Shown here: piece after piece, positions 1 to 11,753 of the stretch
How the letters are laid out: the number at the start of each line of letters is the position of its first letter
Numbering within the stretch: position 1 is the first letter of the stretch
NCBI GenBank assembly: GCA_015039365.1
Contig: WION01000241.1
Span: 1 to 64,000 of the forward strand
DNA length: 64,000 bases
Direction: 5' to 3'
Source of the DNA: Amanita rubescens
Lineage: Eukaryota > Basidiomycota > Agaricomycetes > Agaricales > Amanitaceae
Position numbers and translations under genes: made by a program
The notes under the pieces: model-generated
Seen by the model: only the letters and a program-made list of their open reading frames with translations
What the model was told of the DNA's origin: nothing
Database searches by the model: none

Positions 1-747
1 CGGCCCTCGAAGTTGAAGTCTTTCATTGACGAAGAAGAAATCAAAAGCGTCTATTATAAAGAGAGCGAAGAGCTCATCAAGGAGCTCACAGGTGCCAGCA
101 AAGTTGTATTGTTTGATCATAGTGAGCTCTCAGATTCCATGGTTGTTTCAGACGAGGATAACATCTTGCAATAGCCATTCGTCGTAACTATGGCCCTGGA
201 CATGTCGAGACTGGTCCAGATAATCGCCAACCAGCTTACCAGGTACACATCGACCAAACTTCCCAATCCGCCGTTGCCCGCGTTCATCGTCATCTCCCCG
301 CATCCGAAGCTCCGGAGCTCTTGAAGCGCCGCTTCCAGATCATCAATTTGTGGAGGCCAATCGAGGTACCCGCCTTCGATTGGCCCCTAGGTCTGTGTGA
401 CTATCGGAGTGTAGATCCAAAAGACGATGTCTTTTCTGTCGCGCTTATCTTTCCGGATCGGGAGGGAGAGATACATTTGGTTAAGCACAATCCAAACCAT
501 CGGTGGAAGTACGTTAGAGGAATGACACCTGACGAGTTTGTCCTCATTAAATGGTAAGATGATCGGACATGTGTCACGGGCGTCAACTCCCTTGATTGCT
601 GACGAAGAGTTTTGTAGTTTTGATTCCATCCAAGATGGGAGTGTCGCGGTTTTCACACCGCACTGTGCCTTCCAAGACCCTACAGCCCCCGAGGATGCAC
701 CGAAGAGGCAGTCGATAGAATTACGTGCTTTGGTCTTCTATGATTAA
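1..747 (+). CDS. CmcJ/NvfI (AsaB-like) family oxidoreductase, 5' end outside the window
   Basis: C-terminal part of a protein of the CmcJ/NvfI/AsaB family, which includes fungal tailoring enzymes of secondary metabolism. The frame is open from base 1, so the start lies outside. Predicted exons are 1..121, 175..553 and 618..747, with introns of 53 and 64 nt and consistent phases. Splicing restores the family motifs VLFDHTIRR, HIDQTSQSAVARV, IINLWRPI, NPNHRW, TPDEFVLIKC and the ending PTAPEDAPKRQSIELRALVF. No frameshift or internal stop is visible. The substrate cannot be inferred. The family is often found in biosynthetic clusters, so the sequence left of the window matters. The next gene is on the other strand and unrelated, so any cluster does not extend to the right. 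Confidence 0.88.
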
Positions 748-1206
748 TAAGACAGTATACGTTGTAAATTGCATACGGTAAAGACAAAGATGTTTGTCTT
801 GGGACTCATTGTGTGACCATCGCGAAATCACGGTACGGGGTAATCACCGTTGTAATGTGGGTATTCAAGCCGTAAGTTATGGTTAGACCGATTGTGTTCT
901 GAGTAAGATACGGTGATGGCCAGAACGGGGATTGATTGTGCCGATACGGAAGCTGGAATGCCTGACGCCCAGTCGATCCTTCGGGGCTACTGGTATTTAT
1001 TGATATCCCTAGGCGCTCGAGAGATCGGCGTGATCACCATGCCGAAAGAATGGGATATTTGGATCTATCATTGAACATCTTTTTGTCTCACAAACTGCGC
1101 ATGTTGGTGGGGCCGGACCCGCACATCGTGTACATATCCCATTGTTGTCAACTCTGGATACTATTACAACCATTTTATTGAAAGGAACCTGCGTTCATCG
1201 CCTTCA
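748..1206. other. Convergent intergenic spacer
   Basis: Space between the 3' ends of the CmcJ-like gene and the tRNA phosphotransferase gene. I see no ORF with conserved motifs, no RNA gene and no repeat here; presumably 3' UTRs and terminators of the two convergent genes. Confidence 0.5.
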
Positions 1207-2303
1207 TCAAAGGGTGAGAAGGGACAGCCCTTTAACCACCGACACGTTGTCGTCACATTGACGTCTATAAATGGCTGCAGCGTCAGGCGGTGTAGACTCC
1301 GCGGGCTTGGTATCAATAGCACATTGTTCTTCTTCCACAGGTCCCATTAATTGATCGGCCTTGATCTCGACGAATTCTACCTTGTCAAAGTAAACTGGCT
1401 CCAGAACACCGTGATCGTTGCCTTCCGTCAGCACAACGCCGTTTGACGAGAGATAGAACTTGATGTTGGCTTTTATGGCCTTCGCTACGTCAATGAATAT
1501 AAAAACTTGGGCCGAACTGCGTATTCCTACAAAAACATTGAACATATGTTGTATATGACAAATTAACAACTAAGCGTACCACTCGTGACGTTTGCGCCCG
1601 GAAGGCCTTGAGCGAGATGGATATGATTTCTGGCCATCCTCGATATTCCTTGTCGAGCTTCAAACCGAATTGATTATGGGGTTAATTTAAATAGGGATAG
1701 ATAACTATACCGATCGAACCCCATGCTTTGTGTGTTGTCCCGTGGACTGCCATAGGTACCTCATCTGCTGACAATATCCGAGTCAACTCTACATCCACGT
1801 TCTGCGCAAGAGTGAGCCTGCTAGCGAACCACATGAAAAAGGTCTCACGTGTAAGGAATGCCCTTGATTAGCGCGTATCCACCATGAGGATGGGTCTGTT
1901 GAAGAAGAAGCGGGTTGTTGCGGTTCAAACGATAGGTGATATCGTTGTTTTTCATCTGCCTTTACGATTTCCTCCAGCGCTAAGAATGTGACATGGCGCA
2001 GTTTGGGATGACGGAGCTATTGTTTTGCCGCGCGGTCAGAAGCATGCTGATAACACATTTGGAGGATTCTCTCACCAGGTCCTGCACGCAAACGTAACCA
2101 TCCTGTCGCATTGGAAGTTTCTGGGACTCTGCGCCGTGCCTGAGCAGCCAAGATATTGTCTTTGATGCGCGGACGCGTCGGGTGCCATCGATATGGAGTG
2201 CGGGTCGCTTGACTATTCCAGGGATTTCAGCCATGAGCCAACGCGGGAACATGAAACGAGTCACGCGGAGTGACATATCCAAATCGGGAAATTTCGTATA
2301 CAT
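1207..2303 (-). CDS. TPT1: tRNA 2'-phosphotransferase (Tpt1/KptA family)
   Basis: NAD-dependent enzyme that removes the splice-junction 2'-phosphate left by fungal tRNA ligase. Predicted exons (minus strand): 2057..2303, 1849..1979, 1711..1801, 1580..1657 and 1207..1526; phases agree and give about 288 aa. Motifs in order: SWLLRHGAES, DGYVCVQDL, EIVKADEKQRYHL, RANQGHSL, MAVHGTTHKAW, ISRMARNHIHLA, GLPG, RSSAQVFIFIDV and IKFYLSSNGVVLT, all typical of the family. The exon 1 donor reads GTGTTA and is the least certain boundary. A second in-frame Met at 2234 (MAEIP) is an alternative start that would free more promoter space. The tail after about residue 260 is acidic and not conserved. Divergent from the APP1 gene. 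Confidence 0.9.
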
Positions 2304-2325
2304 TTAGGCACGGACACGGGACGTG

Positions 2326-2332
2326 TATAAAA
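2326..2332 (+). promoter_or_regulatory. TATA box of the APP1-type gene
   Basis: TATAAAA in the divergent TPT1/APP1 promoter, 55-61 nt upstream of the ATG at 2387. An ATG at 2333 directly abuts the box and would be upstream of any normal transcription start, which supports 2387 as the start codon. Confidence 0.55.
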
Positions 2333-2386
2333 ATGGCGGCTCGCAGTGCCAAGTGGACATCTGCAGGTCCCCTTTCTTCCTTCATC

Positions 2387-5005
2387 ATGGCCGAAGACTT
2401 CAACGCAACAAGACGCTACTTTTCATCGCTCAGAACAGGCTTTAAATTAGTCAAAACTTATGTCAGGGAATTTCGTTACGATTCGGCAACTTCCCAGAGC
2501 GCCAATCTCCCTGATAATGCACAAACTCGTCCAGGGCGCGGCCCACGTCGATTCACCCGGGAAGTCAAACGGCCAGCGCTCACAGAATCAGTTTGTCTTT
2601 TTCCGGGCTGGGCCGTTCGTCGTTATGTTGACGATGGTGAGTGGCGACACATGGTACCTCTGGGCGCCTTTATTGGCGACGTGACCGAAACACGCATTTC
2701 CTTCATGGCTAACTCTCTCATAGGCAGGAAAGAATTTGATCTTCATGTGCATGTTTCCGGTTACGCTACAAGCCTGCGCTCGCCTCCGACTCGGGCTCAG
2801 GTGACGTTCATGCGTCTAGCCAAAAGTACAATCTTATCGTCCACCTACCTAATTTGTAAGGTGACTCACGACCGCGTATTTTAGGCATTGCTGCATTGAA
2901 CAAGTTCGCCGAAACTCATTACCCCAAGTCTACTCCTGTCTCGGACCCGGATAGTCCTGAATCAAAGGAAAAGGAACATGACTCGATAGAAGAGTTGGAC
3001 GAGAGCTACCAATTGGCCATAGATGGCAATGACTCGTTATTTGACGACGACGTGCTTCAGTCCCCAAGTGAACCAACAATCCGTGGCGACGTATCCGACC
3101 TTCTCCAGCGTTGCAAGATAATCTAGATTCACGCGTAAAGCTCTTCTGGCCAAGCATGCTCTCGTCTCGTGTCGTGAACCTGGAACTTTTTGCTTCTCAA
3201 CATGGGCCTCCGGTTGGTCGTTCGAAGTGAATACAGGGACAGATGGCACGTTCCGGCATCACTTCGTGATCAAGTGGGATGACATTTGTGATCATCCCCT
3301 GGCACAATGCGAACAAATAACTGATTACGAGTTGATTCTCCACGCAAAACTTCTGCCACCATCCCTTGCATCACTAAATCCGGAAGAAAGCAAAGTGGAG
3401 AAACAAATCATCTTTCTTAATCATGCACATACTCGTGTCATATCAGACATTGATGACACGATCAAGATGAGTAATATTCTTGGCGGTGCACGCACAATCT
3501 TCAGGAACGTGTTTGCACGCGATCTAGAAGAAGCCGTGATTCCGGGCATGGGAGAATGGTATTATAACATGTGGAACCAAGGCGTCAGGTTCCATTATGT
3601 CGTCAGTCCATCATTCCATCAGATTCCTTGTTGGTTCTAACATGTCTTTAGTCCAATGGTCCAAATCAGCTTCTGCCTCTCGTTCTCCAGTTTTTGAAGG
3701 TAGCGCAGCTACCGCCAGGTACCATCCCTATCATTGAATCGTAGGATTCTGTTTCTGACATCGTAATTTAGGCTCCATTAAATTAAAATCATATGCACCG
3801 TTCCCTATTCAGAGAGCTCCTCAAGGCACCTGCTGACCGCAAACGCGATAACCTGGTTCAGATTCTCGATTCTTTTGAAGACTCCAAGTTCATCCTCGTG
3901 GGCGACTCGGGAGAACAAGATCTAGAACTGTATGCACAGTGCGCATTCTTGATTCATTAATTCTGGGGGCAACGAAATAATAAATATTCTTCAGGCTAGC
4001 AAGCTTGCATCCGGAGAAAATACTTGGCATTTTCATCAGAGATGTTGAACCTGATTTACCCCCTATTCGAGACCCAACTGGCGAAGAATGGGAGATACGC
4101 CCCCCATCGAGGAGCAACACAAGTAGCAGCTATGGAAACGGTGTCGCTCCTGGCATGTCGCGCTCGAACTCATTATTCGGCAAGTTTAGCCGGGGGAGAA
4201 ATTGGCTAACGAGCACTCCATCACCCGCTTTCTCGTCTATACCTCTTCTAGAAGACGATCAACCCCCTTCAAGTGACGAATATGAGCCAATGATACTCTG
4301 TGACGCTCGACCAATCAAGAAGATAGCAGAGCCGACTGAGGAACAAACGTGGTTATCATCATCGCCCCCCAACTGTCGTCCTCCCCGTTGTCTTTCTCAC
4401 CTCTTGATCAGGCCGGGGATGGCGCACCTAGCCAACAACCGTCATTAGCCATTCGCATCAACTCAAGATCAAGGGGAAGCTGCAGTAATGGCACCGAAGC
4501 AAGTTTTTCAGATATCAACGAGGATCCCGCAAGCTTTGCCAACCGACGGTCACCCGCGATTGCATTTGCGGATAAGATGTCCATTTCTCAGTCACCAGAG
4601 AGAGCAAGCGTCCTGAAGTCGAACATGAGCGCTCGTTCTGGCGCCAGTCCAAACCCGAATCTTAGAGCGTCTCCGAAGCGGCGTAGAACGCACACCACTG
4701 ATGGAATTTCAGTTTCTGCTCCTCCACCGTCGCGGCCTTCCCTCCGGCCGCAAAGAAGAAACAGCGCGAACCCTTCTCCATCTCTATCAGGCGCAGGCGC
4801 AGATAGCCCACTTACTTCCTCTTCGCTCCTCTCCCTCTCGAGATACCGTAACATGAGCGAGGGAGAGAGAAAGAGAGCCGAGCTACAAAATAGGGTGTGG
4901 AGCGCGAGAGCCAGCGTTCCGGGACACGTTGTGTTGCGGATATTCAAAGATCCGTCGGAATGCGTGGAAGTTGAGGAACTTTTGAAAAAGCGGCCCGTAA
5001 GCTGA
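2387..5005 (+). CDS. APP1: APP1-type phosphatidate phosphatase (DUF2183), with apparent frameshifts
   Basis: Mg-dependent phosphatidate phosphatase of the App1/actin-patch family. The core has the catalytic DxDxT in VISDIDDTIK, then PGMGEWY, SNGP (restored by splicing), LVGDSGEQDLELYA and IFIRDVE; a long Ser/Pro/Arg-rich tail follows, ending in a conserved block (ERKRAELQNRVWSARASVPG). Predicted introns: 2637..2723, 2856..2884, 3602..3651, 3719..3771 and 3939..3994; the second (29 nt) is short and uncertain. The family-like frame jumps at about 3111, 3224 and 3795, and again between 4345 and 4450 (the last could be an intron). No splice sites explain the first three. Conserved words run right up to each jump, so sequence errors or very recent decay are both possible. 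Confidence 0.82.
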
Positions 5006-5238
5006 GCGCTGAGCCGACTCTCTTTTTTTTCTTCCTTTTTTTCTTTTTATTTGGGCATTGGGTTGTGTAATTGGAAAGAAAAACGTGACGTACTGTAAGT
5101 TGGATTGTAATTGTCATATGATGTTGTTTAGTAGATGTACTCTTAGAAGCTTCATCTTGTAGTCTTTCAATCGCATTTGTACTTGGACATTTCTTTTTTT
5201 CACGCATTCAAAAGCAAAATGGTCATGGTCTCTTCAGC

Positions 5239-5282
5239 GACTAAGCCGGTCCGAATGGCGATAAATTGAAATGCCGTGATCA
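5239..5282 (+). repeat. Dispersed 45-bp repeat, copy 1
   Basis: This 44-nt segment recurs in direct orientation at 7134..7178 with two differences (one C/T change and one extra A). The pair brackets the dead kinase-like gene and the TMEM170-like gene. No coding role is evident in either copy. Confidence 0.8.
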
Positions 5283-5474
5283 ACCTACTCCAGGGGGATT
5301 CCCCAGATGCGACGCTCTCACACACTTATCCTCGGGACCACCGGGACCGCCACCGTCTGATGCATCACATTGAAGAGCAGCAGTGCCAAGGCAATAATAA
5401 AAGTTCCCTCAAACAAATCTCGAACATCATGAAAACCACGCTCCCAACTTTGTCTTACAAGCCGACAGGTTTTT

Positions 5475-6017
5475 TTGTGGTTCGAAGATGTTCATCACAG
5501 TTCCACGTACACTAAGGAACGAGCGTGTCCACGAACAGATCTTGAACACTTCGCTCGATGGGATACATTTGAAACAGAGATCAACCAGGCTATTGCTACT
5601 CGCATGTCCGCTATGGACATTCCCCCAACCTGGATGTCTTCTGCAAAATGGTGGACCTTTTCAAAGGAGAGATTCCATCAACGCGCTCCATAAGGAGATG
5701 CCACGTTGCAGGATTTGCAAGGCATAGTTATTCCACGCGTCCATGGATATTACGATGTTTGGGGACTCTTGAGGCTACTTGCTCTCTAAGATGTTGGTAC
5801 CGCAATCCATGAACATGGGCCAATCAGTACCCAGACGAGGACTCCGATGAAATCCGCTCTTGCTCGCATCCACTCGGCTGGATATGTTCACGGTGATATT
5901 GCGCGACGCAACTTCTGCATAAAGGCTGATGTGGTATTCCTGGTCGACTTGGAGACGTTGGTGGTGGGAAGTCCTGTCGAAATGGAAGCTGAATTAGCCG
6001 AAATTGATGAATTGTAG
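5475..6017 (+). pseudogene. Degenerate fungal protein-kinase-like gene
   Basis: Broken member of the fungal kinase-like proteins carrying an HGDI-type catalytic loop. The last open segment, from about 5847 to the stop at 6015-6017, encodes the catalytic-loop words YVHGDIARRNF and a VFLVDLET segment (the DFG position replaced by DLE). Upstream pieces lie in other frames: a segment with PRVHGYYDVWG, followed after a stop at about 5787 by DVGTAIHEHGP, and before them an Arg/Trp-rich N-terminal piece near 5500-5690. No intron joins them cleanly, and no start codon with a continuous frame exists. I call a pseudogene; the nearby APP1 gene shows similar small frame breaks, so sequence error may contribute. 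Confidence 0.6.
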
Positions 6018-6183
6018 ACTGTTTCTTACACCTGAATTGCATGCAGCAATTTCACACTTGACTAATAAACGGGATAGTTATCGAGTGCAATGTGATTCGG
6101 CGACTATCCAGGCTGTGACGAAAGTACAATTGACCGATATTCGATGGACATGCTTCCATGACTATTATACAAATTGCAATTGT

Positions 6184-7042
6184 CTAATTAGCGGGACTAA
6201 ATGATATCAATAATGGACGGCCACAAGCTATACAAAAAACTCCAGTCAGCAAACCTTGATCCAAAACGATAATAATAAAAAACACTCGCCTCAAATACCC
6301 AGTCAACACCATGAGCAAAGCCAACAAAAACGGAATCCAGGTCGACATATTGTAATCTACCGAACGGAAAAACGTCGCTGCGACGAACCCTACGATCACC
6401 GAGCCTAGAACTGCACCTGCCAGACCTGCGGCGAAAAAGAGGAGGAGGAGGAGGATCGAGAATGTGAACCTCGATCGCCGTTCGTGTTCTTTGTAGTTGT
6501 ATTTGGACTTTTGGGTGTGGGGAGTGGGTGGGCTCTGTACCGGAGGGCCGTGTGGAGAGGCAGAGGTGGTGGCGGCCTGGGTGCGAGGGAGGAAAGGTGT
6601 AGTGGAGCGGAAGGTTTCCGCAGTTGGGAACGAAGATGAGGTGGATGGGAGGTTGGTGGGAGGTTTTAACGGGGGCGGGCGGGGGTTCTGGCTTTGAGGG
6701 GGCTAGTTTCAAAGGAGAAAGAGGGTACGCGTCAGTAGCAGAGGATGTGCCAGGCGGCCAAAATTCCTCTTCGCGTCCGCGTTTGTGGGGCTGCCTAGAT
6801 TCTGGGGTGCTCCGTACATTGTGTGGGCGTGGAGCGGGTGGAAAGTTTAGGTTCCAGAACGCATAGCAGCCGCAGAGGATGAATACGGGGCAGTAGAATA
6901 TGAGTGTCCAGAACAAGGTGAACCTGAAGACGTCGATGGGGTGATTGAGGTATGCGCCGCGTGGTTGGACGGGTGCATTGTGTGGTATGTCGATAACTTC
7001 GATGCCTAGGTTGTATAAAGACGGCCATTTGGGAGTCGACAT
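6184..7042 (-). CDS. TMEM170-like integral membrane protein
   Basis: Starts at 7042 (MSTPKWPSLYNLG). A first membrane segment follows NHPIDVFRF (FTLFWTLIFYCPVFILCG), then a long Pro/Ser-rich loop, then a cluster of hydrophobic segments (FSILLLLLFFAAGLAG, VLGSVIVGFVAATFF, WIPFLLALLMVL). This order resembles the TMEM170 family, in which one membrane segment is followed by a closely packed group. The hydrophobic C-terminal half is in a different frame from the N-terminal half; the switch falls in the low-complexity loop, near the C/G-rich run at about 6665-6680, where an indel or small intron could occur. A final intron (GTGTTTTT..TATAG, about 6233..6294) may precede the stop. Family assignment is from overall pattern only. 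Confidence 0.6.
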
Positions 7043-7133
7043 GGTCTGCGTGCTACGAACCCGAAGGCATTGCAGTTTTTGCTGTTACTCGTTCGACGCC
7101 CGCCGCTCTTAAATTTGGGTCTCTCTAGCGGAT

Positions 7134-7178
7134 GACTAAGCCGGTCCGAAATGGTGATAAATTGAAATGCCGTGATCA
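7134..7178 (+). repeat. Dispersed 45-bp repeat, copy 2
   Basis: Second copy of the segment at 5239..5282, same orientation. It lies 92 nt upstream of the TMEM170-like start codon, in the promoter region of that minus-strand gene. Confidence 0.8.
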
Positions 7179-7395
7179 TGATGCATGACGCGCGACGTTC
7201 ATTACCCCCAAGACGTCCGTGTACAAAAAGAAAGTTTTTCTCTTTCTTTTGAAATGCTAGCTCAGGTACGGCATTCACTCGCGCTTCCGTTTTTGTTCTT
7301 GATTTCACTTGTAGGCGGTCGCGTACCACGTCAGATTGACACTAGTCGTTAGAAAGGAATATTGAAGCTCTGAAACTCTTAGCCGCCCGGGCATA

Positions 7396-8636
7396 TGGCG
7401 GCTGTACCACACCTGATCTCATCGCTGGTAGGCGATACTGCTCGGTTGCTAAAGGATCGTCTCCCGCAGGTCTCGCTCCCAGACCTATCCATCCTGAAGC
7501 TCAGATGGCCATTACTGAGCTCAATGGAAGTGGCCAACCACCAAGACCAATACAATTCTAAGGTTCTATAATACTCTGTTGTTTACCGGATTTCTCATAC
7601 TTCCCCGGCACGTCAGCGAGGGAGGCACATCAGAAAGATCAGAAAATCCCGCAAACGACCAATCACCAGTCTCTAAGCAAGGCTGTGCGGAGTGGCCGCT
7701 TCGTCAACTAGTAATCCAATAACCAAAGAAAACGATAGGAGAACGTAAAGAATATTTCCGAACCACATGCATAATAAATTTCGATCTCGGTACGCGTCGC
7801 CTTATGTCCGTCTGTGGGTCCTACTTGGTCAGGTTCACAATAAATTAGTAAGGCATTTCTAACCCAATTTCCACATTTTCCAACGCCAAGATCTGCCGCC
7901 TACGGCAGAGCCAAAGAAAACGTCAATGAGGCTGTAGTCCTTCCTTCCTTCCAAGTCATGTCTAGTGTTGCGGATAAGTAAGTTGATCTATCTATCGAGA
8001 TGCGAATTGATTTTTTTTTCATGAACAGAGGAATCAAATTTCGCCGGAATAATTCACCAGCTCACTCTATCATCAGTAAATCCTTGTCTACAGATGTACA
8101 TGCTAGTGGATTATCTAGAGATCAACCAAGACGCTTACCGCCTATTCTACCCCCGCTGCAACTTCCAGACCGAGGCATCGATATTAACAAAAACCAACCA
8201 CGGCGAATACCACTTCCGTTGCCTTCTCTATCGATCTCGGGGCCCCGTGCACGGGGAAGGTGCAACAGAGCGTCTACAGCGTTTATCGCGCCCTTTGCCT
8301 CCTCTTCCACCACATGCGTTAGAGGATCCATCGCGGCCGGCATTATCGTCCTTATCTCCACTATCTGTGCCGCTGTCTCCTCTAGCTTCTGTACCACTGC
8401 ACAGGGTCACAACACTATCCAGTTCTCCCCGATTCCTTGACATCTTCGCCACCATCACCCTCACCTCCATGGTCTATAAGGAGATCGCAGAGCGAGACAT
8501 CAGAAACGTCGGACAGCCACCTCGAGTCGGACCCGTTTTAAATTGGAATAAAGATAAACATGCCGCTGGTCCTGTTCTCTTGGACATAGTACTATCCGCG
8601 ATGGCGGCGGTGGCAATTCTAGTAGTAATACTGTAG
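7396..8636 (+). other. Unrecognised possible multi-exon gene
   Basis: I cannot name this region, but short stretches look coding. From an ATG at 7396 a 50-odd-codon frame reads MAAVPHLISSLVGDTARLL. Near 7895-7975 an open stretch ends in EAVVLPSFQVMSSVADK, just before a GTAAGT. After an intron-like segment ending in ACAG at about 8029, an open frame continues through MYMLVDYLEINQDAYRLF into a Pro/Ser-rich tail that ends in a hydrophobic segment and a stop at 8636. The phases of the second and third pieces do not match across the obvious splice sites. No domain is recognised. Transcript evidence would be needed to accept it. Confidence 0.3.
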
Positions 8637-8873
8637 GTGTTATTGTTGTGGCAATTGTGATGATCACGGGCGGCGGTGGGCCTAGTTCGAGTTCGGTTGG
8701 ACTGCAGCATCATGCCATCTGGGTGCGTGCACGAATGGAGGAGCCTCAGTATTGTTTGGGAAATCAAATTGATTGGAATTATTATTATTTAATGATGACT
8801 TGGAGTACATTACTACTCCTTGTTATCTGAGATAATTACTGGTATGTAGTATAGTCTACATTATCTGAGCAAA

Positions 8874-11302
8874 CTACTGCTCAATGTCAAGGGCAGAAGC
8901 AAGTCTTGGATAAACTTCTTTTACACCCACATGAATCACAGAATATTCAGGGTGAACAACCTTATGGCCAGATCGGAGCTCTTTGACTACTTCAGGTTTG
9001 ACATGCTCTGATGGTTGCTCTTTGTCTATCCAGACAAAAGTTGAATGAACAGTGAACCCAGCTGAGGTGATTGGCTCAGTCCAAGTTGACCACGACTTCT
9101 CGTGGAAATCCTTAGCTGATTGCTTATCATTCAGGGATAGTGTGAATTGGATGGTGAACACAGTGGCCTGCTTGGAGGTATGGTCTAACAACAGTATGAT
9201 GCCATCCACAGCCATGAAATCATAGTCATCAGGGATATACAGACAGGTTTTGTGATCAGTTGATAGATGATGGGTGAAGTTTGGTTGTGTCTTGAAACTT
9301 GCAATAGACATTCGACCAAGCTCAGGGTGGACAGCCTTTAGACCATTAATGGCAATGTGGCTAAGACAAATTTGCTCAGCCAAGAAGCCCTGAACAGCAG
9401 GATTGTCAGATTGTGAAACTGTTGTGTACCAGAAACCACCCAGGAATGAAGCATTGTCATCCATTCGCAATATTGATACCATTGTTTCAAAGCAATTCCA
9501 CACGTAAAACGTCCAATTTGTTCGGTGTCAACATAAAAGTGCCGCAGATCATAAAGCTTCGGTTGTCAGTTGTAACATGATCACCCTGAACACATGCTGT
9601 CATGATCTCGAGATACCTATTACAAAATATTAACTTAGATGGAAGGGAAAATAACAGGTGCATTACCATTTCTTGCTCAACGGTTTTAGCAATGAAAGCT
9701 TGGTTCTAGCGAATTCATCGACATCAGATTTGACATTACGCAAATAAAACTGTTTCCTGAATTCGAGTTCGACAAATTTGGGCATGTTGAAAAGGCAACG
9801 CAGCAGAAGCGGAATGCGACCCGTGAGATATTCGACGAGCTGCCGTTGTTTATCTGACAATGGTGGAATTCGATGGCCATGCCACTTAAACCACTGATCG
9901 GTTTCTTCCTACAGGACATGAGTATTGCGTGGAACAATGTGAAGGTATCAGCGCACCTTGCCCATCCCTCCAAACATTTCGAAAACCGAAATTCCATTTT
10001 GCTTCTTATAAGCTTCTCGATAGGAATTTTCATTAGCTGAAGCGCTAAATATGTATCGATGGTTGAACCTCAAGTTGTCAAGCCAATCTATTGCCTGCTG
10101 CTTCTCTTTCTCAAGGCTCTTATTCTCTGTGACCTCCAAAGCATTCACTTGGTCGACGACGATGTAGACGTCTCGATCGTTTTTCGTCGAACGAATCAAT
10201 GCATCGACATCGTGGGGATATTCTATGGTTCCCAGAACAGGCGAGTCGTGGAACGCAAAGTGCCATGCAGCTCGCAGCGTCTGTTCCGGATTCAGAAGCA
10301 AGCTGTAGCAATCCGGAATGTAGAAGACGCGTTTTCCGTCACGAACGAGACGATACACAAGCGCGGTAAGGAGATGTGATTTCCCTGAACCAGACGTCCC
10401 GTACAGGTATATGGGTTCAGCTCCCTCGAGAAAATTCCTGTTCTTGATACGCTCTTGCAATTTGTGGAACTGAGATCTCCCCATGTATTCAAAGTGGTCA
10501 ATGCCGTTGATTTCCTTGCATTCAAAGCGCTGGTGAGGCATTGAGAGGGGCGAGGGGAAAGGAAGGGTCGTAAATGTCGAGGGATCAGACAAGTTCAGAT
10601 TATCAGGCATGGCTTGGATCGCTTTATGGATAGCGATACAATGGGTCTGTACGTCCTGCGCAATCCCACCGATCTGCTGGCGCTTTGCTGCCTGGCCATC
10701 CTCTTCTGTTGTGGACAGAGAGCGCTTCAGAGAGGCTGAAAAAGAGACAGCGGTGGGAAACAACCACGTAAGTCATGTGTTGATTTGAGATAGGAGTCAT
10801 GAGGACGATCGAGACAAAGATGTGCAAGTGAGGTGAGAAGTTCAACGATATCGTCAGTTCTACACGAACAATGAACCAGCAGTACTCACCACTCGGACTA
10901 GACGGTACAATCCCAGGGCGCTGAACCACAATGTGGAGATGCTTGTCGGAAGGCGGTTCGAAAAATAGCTCCCCCACTTCTTCTCCAGAACTCAACTCTC
11001 TCGAATACGCGGAGATGTTACCCAGGTCTGCTAATCGCTGCGCGAGACTATGATCCGGATCGATAGGAATCATCATATTGAACTGAAAGAGAAAGTCAGA
11101 AGACGCATGCCCTTGGTATTAAAGGAATGACCTTCAAAAGCCTCAGATGGCGAGCGTCTGTGTCATGGAGGCATTCGATTCTCTCCTTTATCATTGCCTT
11201 CAATTGAATGACGTTGGCACCAATTGGAATGTCGAAGACATCGTATGGCATTGGATTGCCTTCCAGGAAACACCAGAGAGTTCGAGATTCTTGTGGAGAC
11301 AT
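8874..11302 (-). CDS. Crinkler (CRN)-type effector: ubiquitin-like header, P-loop NTPase, REase-like C terminus
   Basis: Effector-like protein of the crinkler class. Predicted exons: 11132..11302, 10890..11082, 9957..10735, 9667..9908 and 8874..9616. The N-terminal header (about residues 1-120) has RTLWCFLEGN and LHIVVQRPG, typical of fungal crinklers. A P-loop NTPase follows with Walker A GTSGSGKS and a Walker B-like VYIVVDQ. The C-terminal part has GFLAEQ, then AVDGII, then FTIQFTLS, a pattern like restriction-endonuclease-fold nucleases. The start at 11302 (MSPQESR) fits the header; an upstream in-frame Met exists at 11347. In the last exon the family-like frame changes near 9560 and near 9487, so the product is either interrupted or the sequence carries two small indels. 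There is no signal peptide, as expected for the class. Confidence 0.8.
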
Positions 11303-11753
11303 AGTGGGCAAGACGCCGTATCGTGGACGAAGGTTAGAGTTTGACATAGGAAAGGACTTCATCGCAATAGGAGACTGCCAAGTTGAACGCCATTCATCAC
11401 GTGAGTCGACTAGGCACCACGCTACACCGAGAGGTCGTACGACTAGCTCGTCAACGTCAGTTATCATCTCCTCAATATGACCATGACGTGGAAAAAAAAA
11501 GAACGCTCCGCGTACTTACCGCCGACTCGGACATACTACGTCCCGATGCATATGGTCATGGTGCACGGATAGTCGGATACTATAAGGCGAAACAGAGGAA
11601 AAGCAGCGTCGTCCGTGTAATCAACCTGCGCGACCGCCGTGAATCATGATGTTATATTAGGCACGCGTTGTTTTGTTTACTACTCTGTACATATCGAAGC
11701 GAGGTTCCTGCCCGTGACGTAATCAAGTAGAATCGGCAATAGACGGCGACACG

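Noticed and set aside
8000..8440. 146-codon + frame overlapping the unrecognised gene candidate
   Set aside because: Low-complexity composition typical of an alternate-frame shadow; the competing frame has better coding character at its start.
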